Source of the DNA: Acholeplasmataceae bacterium
GTDB taxonomy: Bacteria > Bacillota_I > Bacilli_A > Acholeplasmatales > Acholeplasmataceae
Assembly: GCA_030603805.1 (NCBI GenBank)
Contig: JAUVXD010000009.1
Location: 17,147 to 81,146, forward strand
Length of the DNA: 64,000 nucleotides
Reading direction: 5' to 3'
The notes under the pieces were generated by a model. The model was not told where the DNA came from, searched no databases, and saw only the letters and a program-made list of their open reading frames with translations. The position numbers and the translations under genes were made by a program. Positions 50,940-58,332 of the stretch are shown one piece after another (the first letter of the stretch is position 1; every line of letters begins with the position of its first letter).

Positions 50940-51365
50940 CTATTTTTTAAACAATACTAAGTACTCTTGATATCCTTCCTTCTCCAAATCTTTCAGTGGA
51001 ATAAATCTAAGTGAAGCAGAATTGATACAATATCTTAATCCTCCGAGTGCTTTTGGTCCATCAGTAAAGACATGTCCGAGATGACTGTCTGCGATTTCGC
51101 TTCTCACTTCAGTTCGAATCATACCATGTGTCTTATCTACTTTTGTGATAACTTTTTTGATGGGTTTAGCAAAACTTGGCCAACCACATCCACTATCAAA
51201 TTTGTCCAAACTTGAAAACAAAGGTTCCCCAGATACAATATCTACATAAATACCTGGTTCTTCATGGTCCCAATAAGGATTTTCAAAAGGTCGTTCTGTT
51301 CCATTTTGTTGCGTTACATAAAACTGTAGTGGAGTCAGTTTATTCTTTAAGTCTTCTTTATTCAT
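50940..51365 (-). CDS. msrB: Peptide methionine-R-sulfoxide reductase
   Basis: 141 residues from the ATG preceded by GGGTGAT; an upstream TTG four codons earlier overlaps that SD. MsrB signatures are GCGWPSF (about 56-62), [13 protein letters not shown] and the catalytic Cys in [12 protein letters not shown]. The two CxxC pairs that bind zinc in many MsrB proteins are absent, as in some Firmicutes members. It repairs oxidised methionine in the cytosol. First gene of the msrB-esterase-CAT-like operon. No clear terminator separates it from the histidine kinase gene downstream. Confidence 0.95.
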   Translation of the reverse strand: MNKEDLKNKLTPLQFYVTQQNGTERPFENPYWDHEEPGIYVDIVSGEPLFSSLDKFDSGCGWPSFAKPIKKVITKVDKTHGMIRTEVRSEIADSHLGHVFTDGPKALGGLRYCINSASLRFIPLKDLEKEGYQEYLVLFKK

Positions 51366-51440
51366 ATGATCACCCAATTTCAGTCTATCATAAGCTTTAT
51401 GTGTTCACTTGATTGGCGCAATTTTTATGATTGATTCTGA

Positions 51441-53831
51441 TTAATCTTTACTCATTATTTTCTTTTCAATCTCTTGAGCTAACTGCTTTGTTTCGATTTT
51501 CAGTAGTTCAAGACAAGTCGACATCAACTCTAACTGTCTATTTTTTGCTTGTTCCATCATCAGTTGAAGAAGCCAAACAACTCTTTTTCCACTGAGATAG
51601 CTGCATGATCCTTTAAAATAATGCGCCGTTTCAATGATTTCTTTTTCATCTTTTTTATGGACAGCATCTGCAATCTTATCAAGATCGACTTGATAGACTT
51701 CAACAAAATAAGTCATCACTTCATTGGCAATATCTTCACTGCCTAAAAATCTAGCTTCAAAATCTTTTTCGTCAAAGATAGAGAGCTCATCTGGAATTTG
51801 AATATGCGTCCCTGTATTGATAAACTTTCTTAATACTTGCATTAAATGTTCAACGTCAATCGGTTTAAATATCACATCATTGATTTGAACATTTTTCATT
51901 AAATCATAGTCATTAAAAAAGGCATTCGCGGTTATTGCAATGATTGGAATCGATTGATATTTTTTACCTAAAGCACGAATTCTTCTGGTAGCTTCAATAC
52001 CATCCATCATCGGCATTTGAACATCCATTAAAATAATGTCAAAATGCTCATTTTTAACAGCTTCGATGGCTTCAACACCACTTTTTGCTGATTTTGAACG
52101 TACACCTTGTTTATGCAAAATACTCTCTAAGGCAATTCTGTTTAAGCGGTTATCATCAACAACGAGTGCATAACCACTCAAGACATTCTTAAAGGCATTA
52201 TTTTCTTTTTGCTTGATGGATGTTGAAAGCTTTGCGGTTAGTTCTTGATAGATTACATTGCGTGAAGTAGGCATGTTGATCCATAAGTCAATACCTTTAA
52301 ACTTCTTGCTCAGGGGCATCAACTTTGCAATTTGCAAGGTTTGTGCATGACCATAAAGTTCTTGATTCATCTTGATTTCCTGTAAGTCTTTTATGGGTTT
52401 GTCATAAACGAGAAAATCGGCATGAACAGTTTTTTCATGATCACTTTGTGTTTCAATGCCCATGGAACTGAGACACGCTTCTAAATCTGAAATAGATGAT
52501 TGATCTTTAAAATATCTGGCTTTCTTATGTTTGAGTGCGTGGTAATCATACTTTGTCGTCCATTGGTAAGGAAGTTCAAAGAAAAACGTACTTCCTTGAT
52601 TGAGTTCACTTTCTATATCAAGTTTTGAGTTCAGTTTAAATATAAGGTCACAAACAATGGATAGTCCCAATCCAGCACCTTGATAACTTCTTTTTGAGGA
52701 TGTGTCTTTTTGATGAAATATTTCAGAAAGTTCATCTAAAGCATTTGGATCCATGCCAATGCCTGTATCTATAACTGAAAACTTTAGGAAATCTTTTTCT
52801 TTTAATTTTTCTATTTTGAGTGTGACGTGACCCTCATGTGTGAATTTAAAGGCATTACTTAGCAAATGCATTAAGATTTGTTTAAGTTTATAACCATCTG
52901 TCAAAAAATCAGTTGTGATATTATAATCAAAATCTAGATAGAATATAAGTCCCTTTTCTTCAGCAAGATGCTTTTGAGAAAGATATAGTCGATTCATTTC
53001 ATCTTCTAGATGGAAAGGTTCATGTTTTGTCAAGGTTGTGTCTTTGGAGTCATCAACCACATGGAAGATTTGATCAACTAAAATAGACAATTGATCGATA
53101 GAGGCTCTACCTAAATCAAGGTAAGCTTTTTGATCTTGCGTCAACTCAGTTGTTTCAATGAGATAAAATGCATTATAGATACCTGATAATGGTGTTCTAA
53201 TCTCATGGCTCATATTAGAAAGAAACTCAGTTTTCGCTTCATTTGAACTTTGAGCTTTTTTCTTTAATTCAAGCATTTCATGGTCGATTTTTTCACGAAC
53301 AATGGCGTGAGACAACCACTTAGAAAAAGTATCAAGTAACCGATGCTCAATCATTGTCCATTGTCGCTTACTTTTATAATCGATTAAAGCGATGTATCCA
53401 ATTAAGACGTGATCTTGTATTAATGGGATGGCATAAAATGACTTTATAGATGTTGATTCAAAAAAAGGATGTAGAGATGAATTCTTTAAGATAGTATCTG
53501 CATCTTCAACAATAAGTGGTAAATCCTTTTGATGACTAGATAAAAGTTGTTCACCAATGAATCTGATGGGTAAATCTAATAGGTTTTGATTTTGAAACAT
53601 CAAGTGTTGAAAGTTATAAAAATGAGTGCCTTTGGTTAAATCTTCATAATGATCAGAGACAAAAAGACAATCCAAATTCAAGAATGTAGCGATTTTTTTT
53701 AAAATCTCACTCATTTTTGAGTCAAATGTGCTTTTTGAAGGATTGAGGAGAAGGGATGCAATTTCATGCATCATCTCATGTAATCGAGCTTCATAGGATG
53801 AAATTGAGTTTTCATCTTTTCTTGCCATCAT
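51441..53831 (-). CDS. Soluble hybrid histidine kinase (GAF-HisKA-HATPase-REC-HPt)
   Basis: 796 residues, no signal peptide or membrane segment. A GAF domain (about 25-180) is followed by HisKA with phospho-accepting His209 in FLSNMSHEIRTPLSG and HATPase_c (N-box Asn326 in LLSNAFKF; DTGIGMD; GAGLGLSI). A degenerate receiver-like stretch (about 430-540) lacks an acceptor Asp. Then come a complete REC with Asp603 in ILMDVQMPMMDG and a C-terminal HPt with His737 in TAHYFKGSC. The layout matches BvgS/ArcB-type phosphorelays but is cytosolic. The response regulator that receives phosphate is not in this window. Such kinases are rare in mollicutes. The signal may be a small ligand or redox change sensed by GAF. 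Confidence 0.9.
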   Translation of the reverse strand: MMARKDENSISSYEARLHEMMHEIASLLLNPSKSTFDSKMSEILKKIATFLNLDCLFVSDHYEDLTKGTHFYNFQHLMFQNQNLLDLPIRFIGEQLLSSHQKDLPLIVEDADTILKNSSLHPFFESTSIKSFYAIPLIQDHVLIGYIALIDYKSKRQWTMIEHRLLDTFSKWLSHAIVREKIDHEMLELKKKAQSSNEAKTEFLSNMSHEIRTPLSGIYNAFYLIETTELTQDQKAYLDLGRASIDQLSILVDQIFHVVDDSKDTTLTKHEPFHLEDEMNRLYLSQKHLAEEKGLIFYLDFDYNITTDFLTDGYKLKQILMHLLSNAFKFTHEGHVTLKIEKLKEKDFLKFSVIDTGIGMDPNALDELSEIFHQKDTSSKRSYQGAGLGLSIVCDLIFKLNSKLDIESELNQGSTFFFELPYQWTTKYDYHALKHKKARYFKDQSSISDLEACLSSMGIETQSDHEKTVHADFLVYDKPIKDLQEIKMNQELYGHAQTLQIAKLMPLSKKFKGIDLWINMPTSRNVIYQELTAKLSTSIKQKENNAFKNVLSGYALVVDDNRLNRIALESILHKQGVRSKSAKSGVEAIEAVKNEHFDIILMDVQMPMMDGIEATRRIRALGKKYQSIPIIAITANAFFNDYDLMKNVQINDVIFKPIDVEHLMQVLRKFINTGTHIQIPDELSIFDEKDFEARFLGSEDIANEVMTYFVEVYQVDLDKIADAVHKKDEKEIIETAHYFKGSCSYLSGKRVVWLLQLMMEQAKNRQLELMSTCLELLKIETKQLAQEIEKKIMSKD

Positions 53832-53910
53832 GTACCTCTTTCATATATATCTCTTTTTATTATAACTTAAAAAGAGTGATTCATTTCATAAACCCTAAAA
53901 GATTTGAGGA

Positions 53911-53941
53911 ACAAAAAAGGATTGAATCGCTCAATCCTTTG
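53911..53941 (-). terminator. Terminator downstream of pgpA
   Basis: On the minus strand AAAGGATTGA / TCAATCCTTT, a perfect 10-bp stem with a 5-base loop, followed by TTTTTTG. Confidence 0.92.
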
Positions 53942-53947
53942 TTTGAG

Positions 53948-54451
53948 TTATGCAAATCGATGTGCAATAGAGCTTGCTGCTGCAGCTGCAATCGCACCAA
54001 CTATATCATCTAAGAATGTGTTGCATCGATCTTTTGCTTTACCTTCTTTATCAAGTTTACCAATAATACCAGGTTTAGTTTTATCCACATATCCAAAATT
54101 GGTAAACCCAATCGACCCATAGACATTCACAATCGCTAATGCTAAAACTTCATCAATTCCGTAGAGACCATAATCACTTAATAGCATGGTTGATAAAGGC
54201 TCTGATAAAAGACCTTTTTCTGCTAATATATCGAGTTCAAGACCTGTTAAAATGGCATTTTGAACTTCACGTTTCATGACGACTTTCTTGACATGCTCTA
54301 AACAAAACTCAAACGTCAAATTGGGTAAATACTTAATTTGAAGGTCCAAGGCTATTTGAGCAATATCCTCAAGTATGACGCCACGATCTTCAAGTCTCTT
54401 GACGACAACCTCATATTTTTTAATATCATTTAATCTGTTTTCTGTACTCAC
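53948..54451 (-). CDS. pgpA: Phosphatidylglycerophosphatase A-family protein (YutG type)
   Basis: 167 residues with a GTG start preceded by AAAGGAGGGG. The N-terminal 60 residues are a helical YutG-type extension. The PgpA domain follows, with SDYGLYGIDEVLALAIVN and the C-terminal CNTFLDDIVGAIAAAA, the metal-binding DD motif of the family. Unlike E. coli PgpA it lacks clear membrane helices, as in the Firmicutes YutG group. Proposed role: removing phosphate from phosphatidylglycerophosphate to give phosphatidylglycerol, the main mollicute phospholipid. Activity of YutG-type proteins is less established than for E. coli PgpA. Monocistronic. Confidence 0.82.
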   Translation of the reverse strand: MSTENRLNDIKKYEVVVKRLEDRGVILEDIAQIALDLQIKYLPNLTFEFCLEHVKKVVMKREVQNAILTGLELDILAEKGLLSEPLSTMLLSDYGLYGIDEVLALAIVNVYGSIGFTNFGYVDKTKPGIIGKLDKEGKAKDRCNTFLDDIVGAIAAAAASSIAHRFA

Positions 54452-54493
54452 TGATATCCCCTCCTTTGGTTCTATGTTTTAGAGTGTATTATC

Positions 54494-54521
54494 ATTATAC
54501 ACGAATATCTATGTTTGACAA
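54494..54521 (-). promoter_or_regulatory. pgpA promoter
   Basis: Minus strand TTGTCA (54516-54521), 16 bases, TATAAT (54494-54499), about 43 bp before the GTG start. Confidence 0.8.
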
Positions 54522-54535
54522 GATGTTTGATGATG

Positions 54536-54563
54536 AAAACATGCAACCCTAAGGATTGCATGT
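54536..54563 (-). terminator. Terminator downstream of yerC
   Basis: ACATGCAATCC / GGGTTGCATGT on the minus strand, followed by TTTTC, just after the yerC stop codon. Confidence 0.8.
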
Positions 54564-54568
54564 CTATA

Positions 54569-54865
54569 TTATGGTTTTCTAGTCTTATTTAGGATAGTTT
54601 TATAACCGTCTGCGCCATAAATGAGTGCTTTATTAACTCGAGATATCGTCGCTGTTGATGCATGCGTTTCTGTAACAATTTGGTGATACGGTGTTTTTTG
54701 ATCCAGCAGATGCGCAACCTTGAATCGTTGAGCCATGTCTTGAATTTCTTTAATGGTACATAAATCTTCAAAAAAACGATAGCATTCATCTTTATTTTCT
54801 AAGGATAAGACTGCATCAAAAAGTAGATCCATATCCTCGTTTGCAAATTTTGGTTTATATGTCAT
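54569..54865 (-). CDS. yerC: TrpR-related DNA-binding protein YerC/YecD
   Basis: 98 residues. The sequence FEDLCTIKEIQDMAQRFKVAHLLDQKTPYHQIVTET followed by HASTATISRVNKAL is the TrpR-like helix-turn-helix of the YerC/YecD family, found across Firmicutes; the recognition helix is in ASTATISRVNK (about 69-79). Its regulon is not known. AGGAGG precedes the ATG. It follows the PI-PLC-like gene by 12 bp and ends its operon. Key family residues look intact. Confidence 0.9.
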   Translation of the reverse strand: MTYKPKFANEDMDLLFDAVLSLENKDECYRFFEDLCTIKEIQDMAQRFKVAHLLDQKTPYHQIVTETHASTATISRVNKALIYGADGYKTILNKTRKP

Positions 54866-54877
54866 AAGATTATCCTC

Positions 54878-55978
54878 CTAAATGGGCTTTCTAATGATCA
54901 TTTTTTGATTAGGTAAATAAATCATATCAGAAACACTTAAATCTTTTCTTCCCACAGTAAAATCTGAGGTAAGTATTTGTGCCCCACTCAGTTTGGCTTG
55001 TTCAAAATCGGATTCATTAAAGATGAGTGAGCTGTCAATTCTAGTTCTAACCATGAAATTTTGTGAAACTAAGTTTGAAATAGAGGATACATCTGGTGTA
55101 TTATGAACAACAAAGGATGCATAATCTTCTGTAATTTGATCTTTGTAAGCACCGATAAACATGGGTAGTGTCTCTAAAGTTGGATCAAGTTCATAGTACA
55201 TATTTGTAAATGATCCTGGATGTAATACAAAGATGATTTTACCTAAAAGTTCACTGAGAGATGGCCATCCTGTGGTTTGAACGGTTTCTTTTAAAGAAAT
55301 GCCTGATTCCATCATCATATGGGGTTCAAAGAGGTGATCATCTAATCTTAATCTTAAAAGATTGTTAAGTTTAATTAAGTGATTTGAATCTATCTTTTGA
55401 AGTGCATGATCTAAAATCATCCAATCATCTTTAATCTCTAATAAAATAATGATGGGTAAATGATTAGGATTGTGATCTGAATAGAGTTTGATTTCTTGAA
55501 GTGCTTGATCAAATAGGGGTGCAACACTACTGTTATCGACTAATGGCACATGCGTGAGCATAAACTGATCTTTTCTAAGTCTTAAATCAAACTCCATACT
55601 TCTGATGCCAAGTTCAAGTTGTTTGGTTAATGATAAATATTCATAATTAAGTGCTCTCGCTTCAGCAAAACTATCCCCTAGACCCACAAAAAGTCTTCCT
55701 AATGGTACTGCTTTTTTCTTATAACTGTTATGTGAGGCAAGCATTTGAATATCGTTTAGTTTGATATTGGGATCAAACATATCAAAATCGATGAACGTTT
55801 GTTCATCAATCGGTGTGAAGCTTTCACTTTCATAATATTTAACGAGTTGATTCATATGTCTTAACTGTAGTTGTGTATCAAAAATTTTGATTGAAAAAAA
55901 GCGAACAACAAGTAAGACAAATAATACAACAACTGACAAGATACCTATCAATAAAACCTTGAGTGATTTAATTATCAT
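54878..55978 (-). CDS. Membrane-anchored PI-PLC-like phosphodiesterase (Ca2+-dependent PI-PLC-C1 type)
   Basis: 366 residues from ATG 55978, best spaced from AGGTG; GTG and ATG codons 6-9 bp earlier overlap the SD. One N-terminal membrane helix (about 5-30) is followed by an extracellular TIM-barrel-like domain. Motifs recall Ca2+-dependent phosphoinositide-specific phospholipase C: IQMLASHNSYKK (first catalytic His), LELGIRSMEFDLRL and FMLTHVPLVDNSS (second His), plus HLPIIILLEIKDD. Substrate is probably a glycerophospho- or glycolipid headgroup, not necessarily phosphoinositide. Cotranscribed with a nucleotidyltransferase upstream and yerC downstream. Confidence 0.78.
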   Translation of the reverse strand: MIIKSLKVLLIGILSVVVLFVLLVVRFFSIKIFDTQLQLRHMNQLVKYYESESFTPIDEQTFIDFDMFDPNIKLNDIQMLASHNSYKKKAVPLGRLFVGLGDSFAEARALNYEYLSLTKQLELGIRSMEFDLRLRKDQFMLTHVPLVDNSSVAPLFDQALQEIKLYSDHNPNHLPIIILLEIKDDWMILDHALQKIDSNHLIKLNNLLRLRLDDHLFEPHMMMESGISLKETVQTTGWPSLSELLGKIIFVLHPGSFTNMYYELDPTLETLPMFIGAYKDQITEDYASFVVHNTPDVSSISNLVSQNFMVRTRIDSSLIFNESDFEQAKLSGAQILTSDFTVGRKDLSVSDMIYLPNQKMIIRKPI

Positions 55979-56008
55979 GAGCATCACCTAACTTTTTATT
56001 TTATTATA

Positions 56009-56794
56009 TCATGACTTATCTGATGCTAAAAGCTCGATTAAAGTCATGATTTCCTTTTTGATAAAGGGATGAACTTCAAAATGTTGATCAAGATAACTTA
56101 AGATTGCATAGGCTGAATGATGAAGATTTTCATAACCTGATAACATCTCTTTTAATAGATTAGAAAATTTTGGATATAAAAACTCAAAACGACGCTCAAG
56201 ATTGAATAAATCTTGGTGAATGGGTTGTTTAATTTCTTGAGTATCAATGATTTGGATGAGATTATTAAAAGCGTATGTTTCTATAAAGCGATATCCTGAA
56301 AGCTGTTCTCCTCGAAGTACTCGACATAAACCAACATAAAGGTTTGTGAGTGCTTCGTTGACGCGAAAGTCAATGTTATCATCTTCAAGTTTTGGAAACT
56401 TTCCTTTAGCATGGGTTAAACTCGGGTGATTGAAAGATTCTTTTTTCCAAATGAGTCTACCTTCAGCTTGAACAATAAAATCCACTTCACTTCTTCCAAA
56501 AACAGCAAACTCTCCGTATATACCATCGGAAAAAAAGAATTTATACCCATCTTTTGTGTTTCTAAATGTGTAACTGATAGGATGTGCAAGAGATAACCAA
56601 GATAAATCTTCAATATACTTAATTTTTGCTTCATCTTCAACGATGAGAAAAAAATCTATATCTGAGTATCTATCCAATCGACTAAGCTCAACACCAACAG
56701 AACCAAGACCAATGAGTGCAAGTGCTTCTTGATGTTTCGATATGACTGACTTCATCGAATCCAATCGGTTTAATAATCGGTCTTTCATTTCCAT
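56009..56794 (-). CDS. Nucleotidyltransferase-fold protein of unknown substrate
   Basis: 261 residues from ATG 56794 with GAGGG seven bases upstream. The N-terminal pol-beta-type nucleotidyltransferase motif is intact: LGSVGVELSRLDRYSDIDFF (about 32-51) gives the GS and DxD metal-site residues, and a third acidic residue is likely in EVDFIVQ. The C-terminal half is helical (NLYVGLCRVLRGEQLSGYRFIE). The overall plan recalls lincosamide or aminoglycoside nucleotidyltransferases, but chromosomal relatives are common and no resistance can be claimed. Head of the operon with the PI-PLC-like gene (21 bp... downstream start 55978, gap 30 bp) and yerC; divergent from the CDGSH gene. Confidence 0.78.
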   Translation of the reverse strand: MEMKDRLLNRLDSMKSVISKHQEALALIGLGSVGVELSRLDRYSDIDFFLIVEDEAKIKYIEDLSWLSLAHPISYTFRNTKDGYKFFFSDGIYGEFAVFGRSEVDFIVQAEGRLIWKKESFNHPSLTHAKGKFPKLEDDNIDFRVNEALTNLYVGLCRVLRGEQLSGYRFIETYAFNNLIQIIDTQEIKQPIHQDLFNLERRFEFLYPKFSNLLKEMLSGYENLHHSAYAILSYLDQHFEVHPFIKKEIMTLIELLASDKS

Positions 56795-56840
56795 CAAAAT
56801 CCCTCTTTTCTATCAGTTAAATTTCATTTTCAAGATTATC

Positions 56841-56869
56841 TTGTCTATTAATGATAAAAATCATATAAT
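56841..56869 (+). promoter_or_regulatory. Promoter of the CDGSH gene
   Basis: TTGTCT (56841-56846), 17 bases, TATAAT (56864-56869), followed by AAAGGAAGTG before the ATG. Confidence 0.8.
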
Positions 56870-56889
56870 AAAACAAAGGAAGTGAATTC

Positions 56890-57132
56890 ATGAGAGAAAA
56901 AATGACTTCCAAAAATTCACCGTTTAAAGTTAACCTTAAAGCTGATACCAAGATGATGTTTTGTGCATGTGGGAAAAGTGATAATCAACCCTTTTGTGAT
57001 CAGCACTCACACAAACGAACACCACAAACACCGATTGCTTTTAGTGTGCAAAAAGATGGCACATATTTTCTTTGTGGCTGTAAGAAAACGAGTTCTCCAC
57101 CTTATTGTGACCAAACACATAAAAAATTATAG
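56890..57132 (+). CDS. Tandem CDGSH iron-sulfur protein
   Basis: 80 residues with two CDGSH-type [2Fe-2S] motifs: CACGKSDNQPFCDQHSH (about 25-41) and CGCKKTSSPPYCDQTH (about 62-77). In the second the spacing C-x-C-x2-T-x3-P-x-C-D-x2-H is normal. In the first, the His after CD is at +2 or +4 rather than +3, so one residue seems inserted and the cluster ligand may be changed. Two-motif CDGSH proteins bind two redox-active, acid-labile clusters; their physiological role in bacteria is not settled. Its last six bases overlap the end of the convergent GT4 gene. Confidence 0.9.
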   Translation: MREKMTSKNSPFKVNLKADTKMMFCACGKSDNQPFCDQHSHKRTPQTPIAFSVQKDGTYFLCGCKKTSSPPYCDQTHKKL

Positions 57133-58323
57133 TGATTGGGGTAAGCTTAGCTTGCCCTTTTTTTCTTCTATAATTCTTAAATAGTTTTTATAAGCTTCCT
57201 CAGTAACTTGGTGCCAAGTTTTATATAAATCTTTATAGCATTGCTCTTTAACTTTTGAGTATAATCTGGTGTTTTTGAATATATCAATAATTTTAGTCGC
57301 ATAGGCATCTGGGTCATTTTCACTAAAAAATCCATTGACATTTTCAGTAACTGTCGAAGATGTTGCAGCACCATAGAGAAAAAGTGTTGGTGTTTTTTGA
57401 CTAGATGCCTCAATTTGTACTAAAGACGAACTATCATATAAGGATGGAAATAAAAACAGATCTGCAAGTCTATAATACATCGAAAGTTGGATACGATCCA
57501 TGATTTTTCCAGTGAAGATGACATAAGTTGTCAGTCCTCTTTTTTTAATGTGCTTTCTCATATCTTCTTCAAATGGCCCGCTACCGACAAAAATCATTTT
57601 GAACTTAAATCCTTGCAAGCGAAGTTTATAAAGCGCATCAATCATAAACTCAAGATTTTTTACTGCATCTAATCGCCCGACATATAAAAAGACTTTTTCT
57701 TCAGGTTTAATCTTATAAGATTTTTTTAACTGATCAAGTTCACTTAAATTGTTAAATAAAACCATATCGGTTGCATTATGTTGAACTTTTGGGGTTTTTT
57801 CGGCACCATAAGCTTTGTAGATTTCTGAAACTTTTTGATTGACTGCCCAAAGTTCATCACATTGATTAAAAACATGCATAATTTCTTTAATGGCGAGATC
57901 TGCTATAACCTTACTCTTTGTTCTTTCCATAAAATCCATTTGGTATTGACTATGCAAAGTTGCAATGACTGGAATGTTATGCTTTTTTGCATATTTAATG
58001 CCTGTTTGACCAAGCGTAAATGGAGAATGGATGTGAACGATATCTAGTTTTGCATGCTTTAATGCATTCTTAAATTTTAAATCGATAAAAGGTAGTGATA
58101 GATCATAATCTGTAAATGGAATTTTGATTTGTTTACTGCGATAAATGGGGTAAGTCATTTGATCTTGATAGGTTTTATCTCTAGACTTTGGGGCAAACAC
58201 ATAGACGTTAGCAATCTCACTTAAGCGTTTTGCATACTGATCAACGACAACAACGACCCCATCAACCATAGGGTAAAAAACATCGATAAATAGTCCAATA
58301 TTGATTTTCTTTAATTCTGTCAT
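57127..58323 (-). CDS. GT4-family glycosyltransferase, probably of membrane glycolipid synthesis
   Basis: 398 residues, GT-B fold. The N-terminal domain has IGLFIDVFYPMVDGVVVVV (acceptor side, Pro and Gly loop) and IVHIHSPFTLGQTG. The C-terminal donor domain has FLYVGRLDAVKNLEFMIDA and the E-x7-E region PSLYDSSSLVQIEASSQKTP. This resembles processive or non-processive glucosyl-diacylglycerol synthases of acholeplasmas. However, the N-terminus differs from what I remember of the A. laidlawii monoglucosyl-DAG synthase, so I give only the family. It is cytosolic and peripheral, with Lys-rich surfaces. It follows the U32 gene by 9 bp (same operon) and ends convergently, overlapping the CDGSH stop. 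Confidence 0.85.
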   Translation of the reverse strand: MTELKKINIGLFIDVFYPMVDGVVVVVDQYAKRLSEIANVYVFAPKSRDKTYQDQMTYPIYRSKQIKIPFTDYDLSLPFIDLKFKNALKHAKLDIVHIHSPFTLGQTGIKYAKKHNIPVIATLHSQYQMDFMERTKSKVIADLAIKEIMHVFNQCDELWAVNQKVSEIYKAYGAEKTPKVQHNATDMVLFNNLSELDQLKKSYKIKPEEKVFLYVGRLDAVKNLEFMIDALYKLRLQGFKFKMIFVGSGPFEEDMRKHIKKRGLTTYVIFTGKIMDRIQLSMYYRLADLFLFPSLYDSSSLVQIEASSQKTPTLFLYGAATSSTVTENVNGFFSENDPDAYATKIIDIFKNTRLYSKVKEQCYKDLYKTWHQVTEEAYKNYLRIIEEKKGKLSLPQSL

Positions 58324-58332
58324 ATGTTTGAC

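Noticed and set aside
57127..58323. Identity with the A. laidlawii monoglucosyl-diacylglycerol synthase
   Set aside because: Length is similar, but the N-terminus does not match the sequence I remember for that enzyme, so only GT4 family membership is stated.
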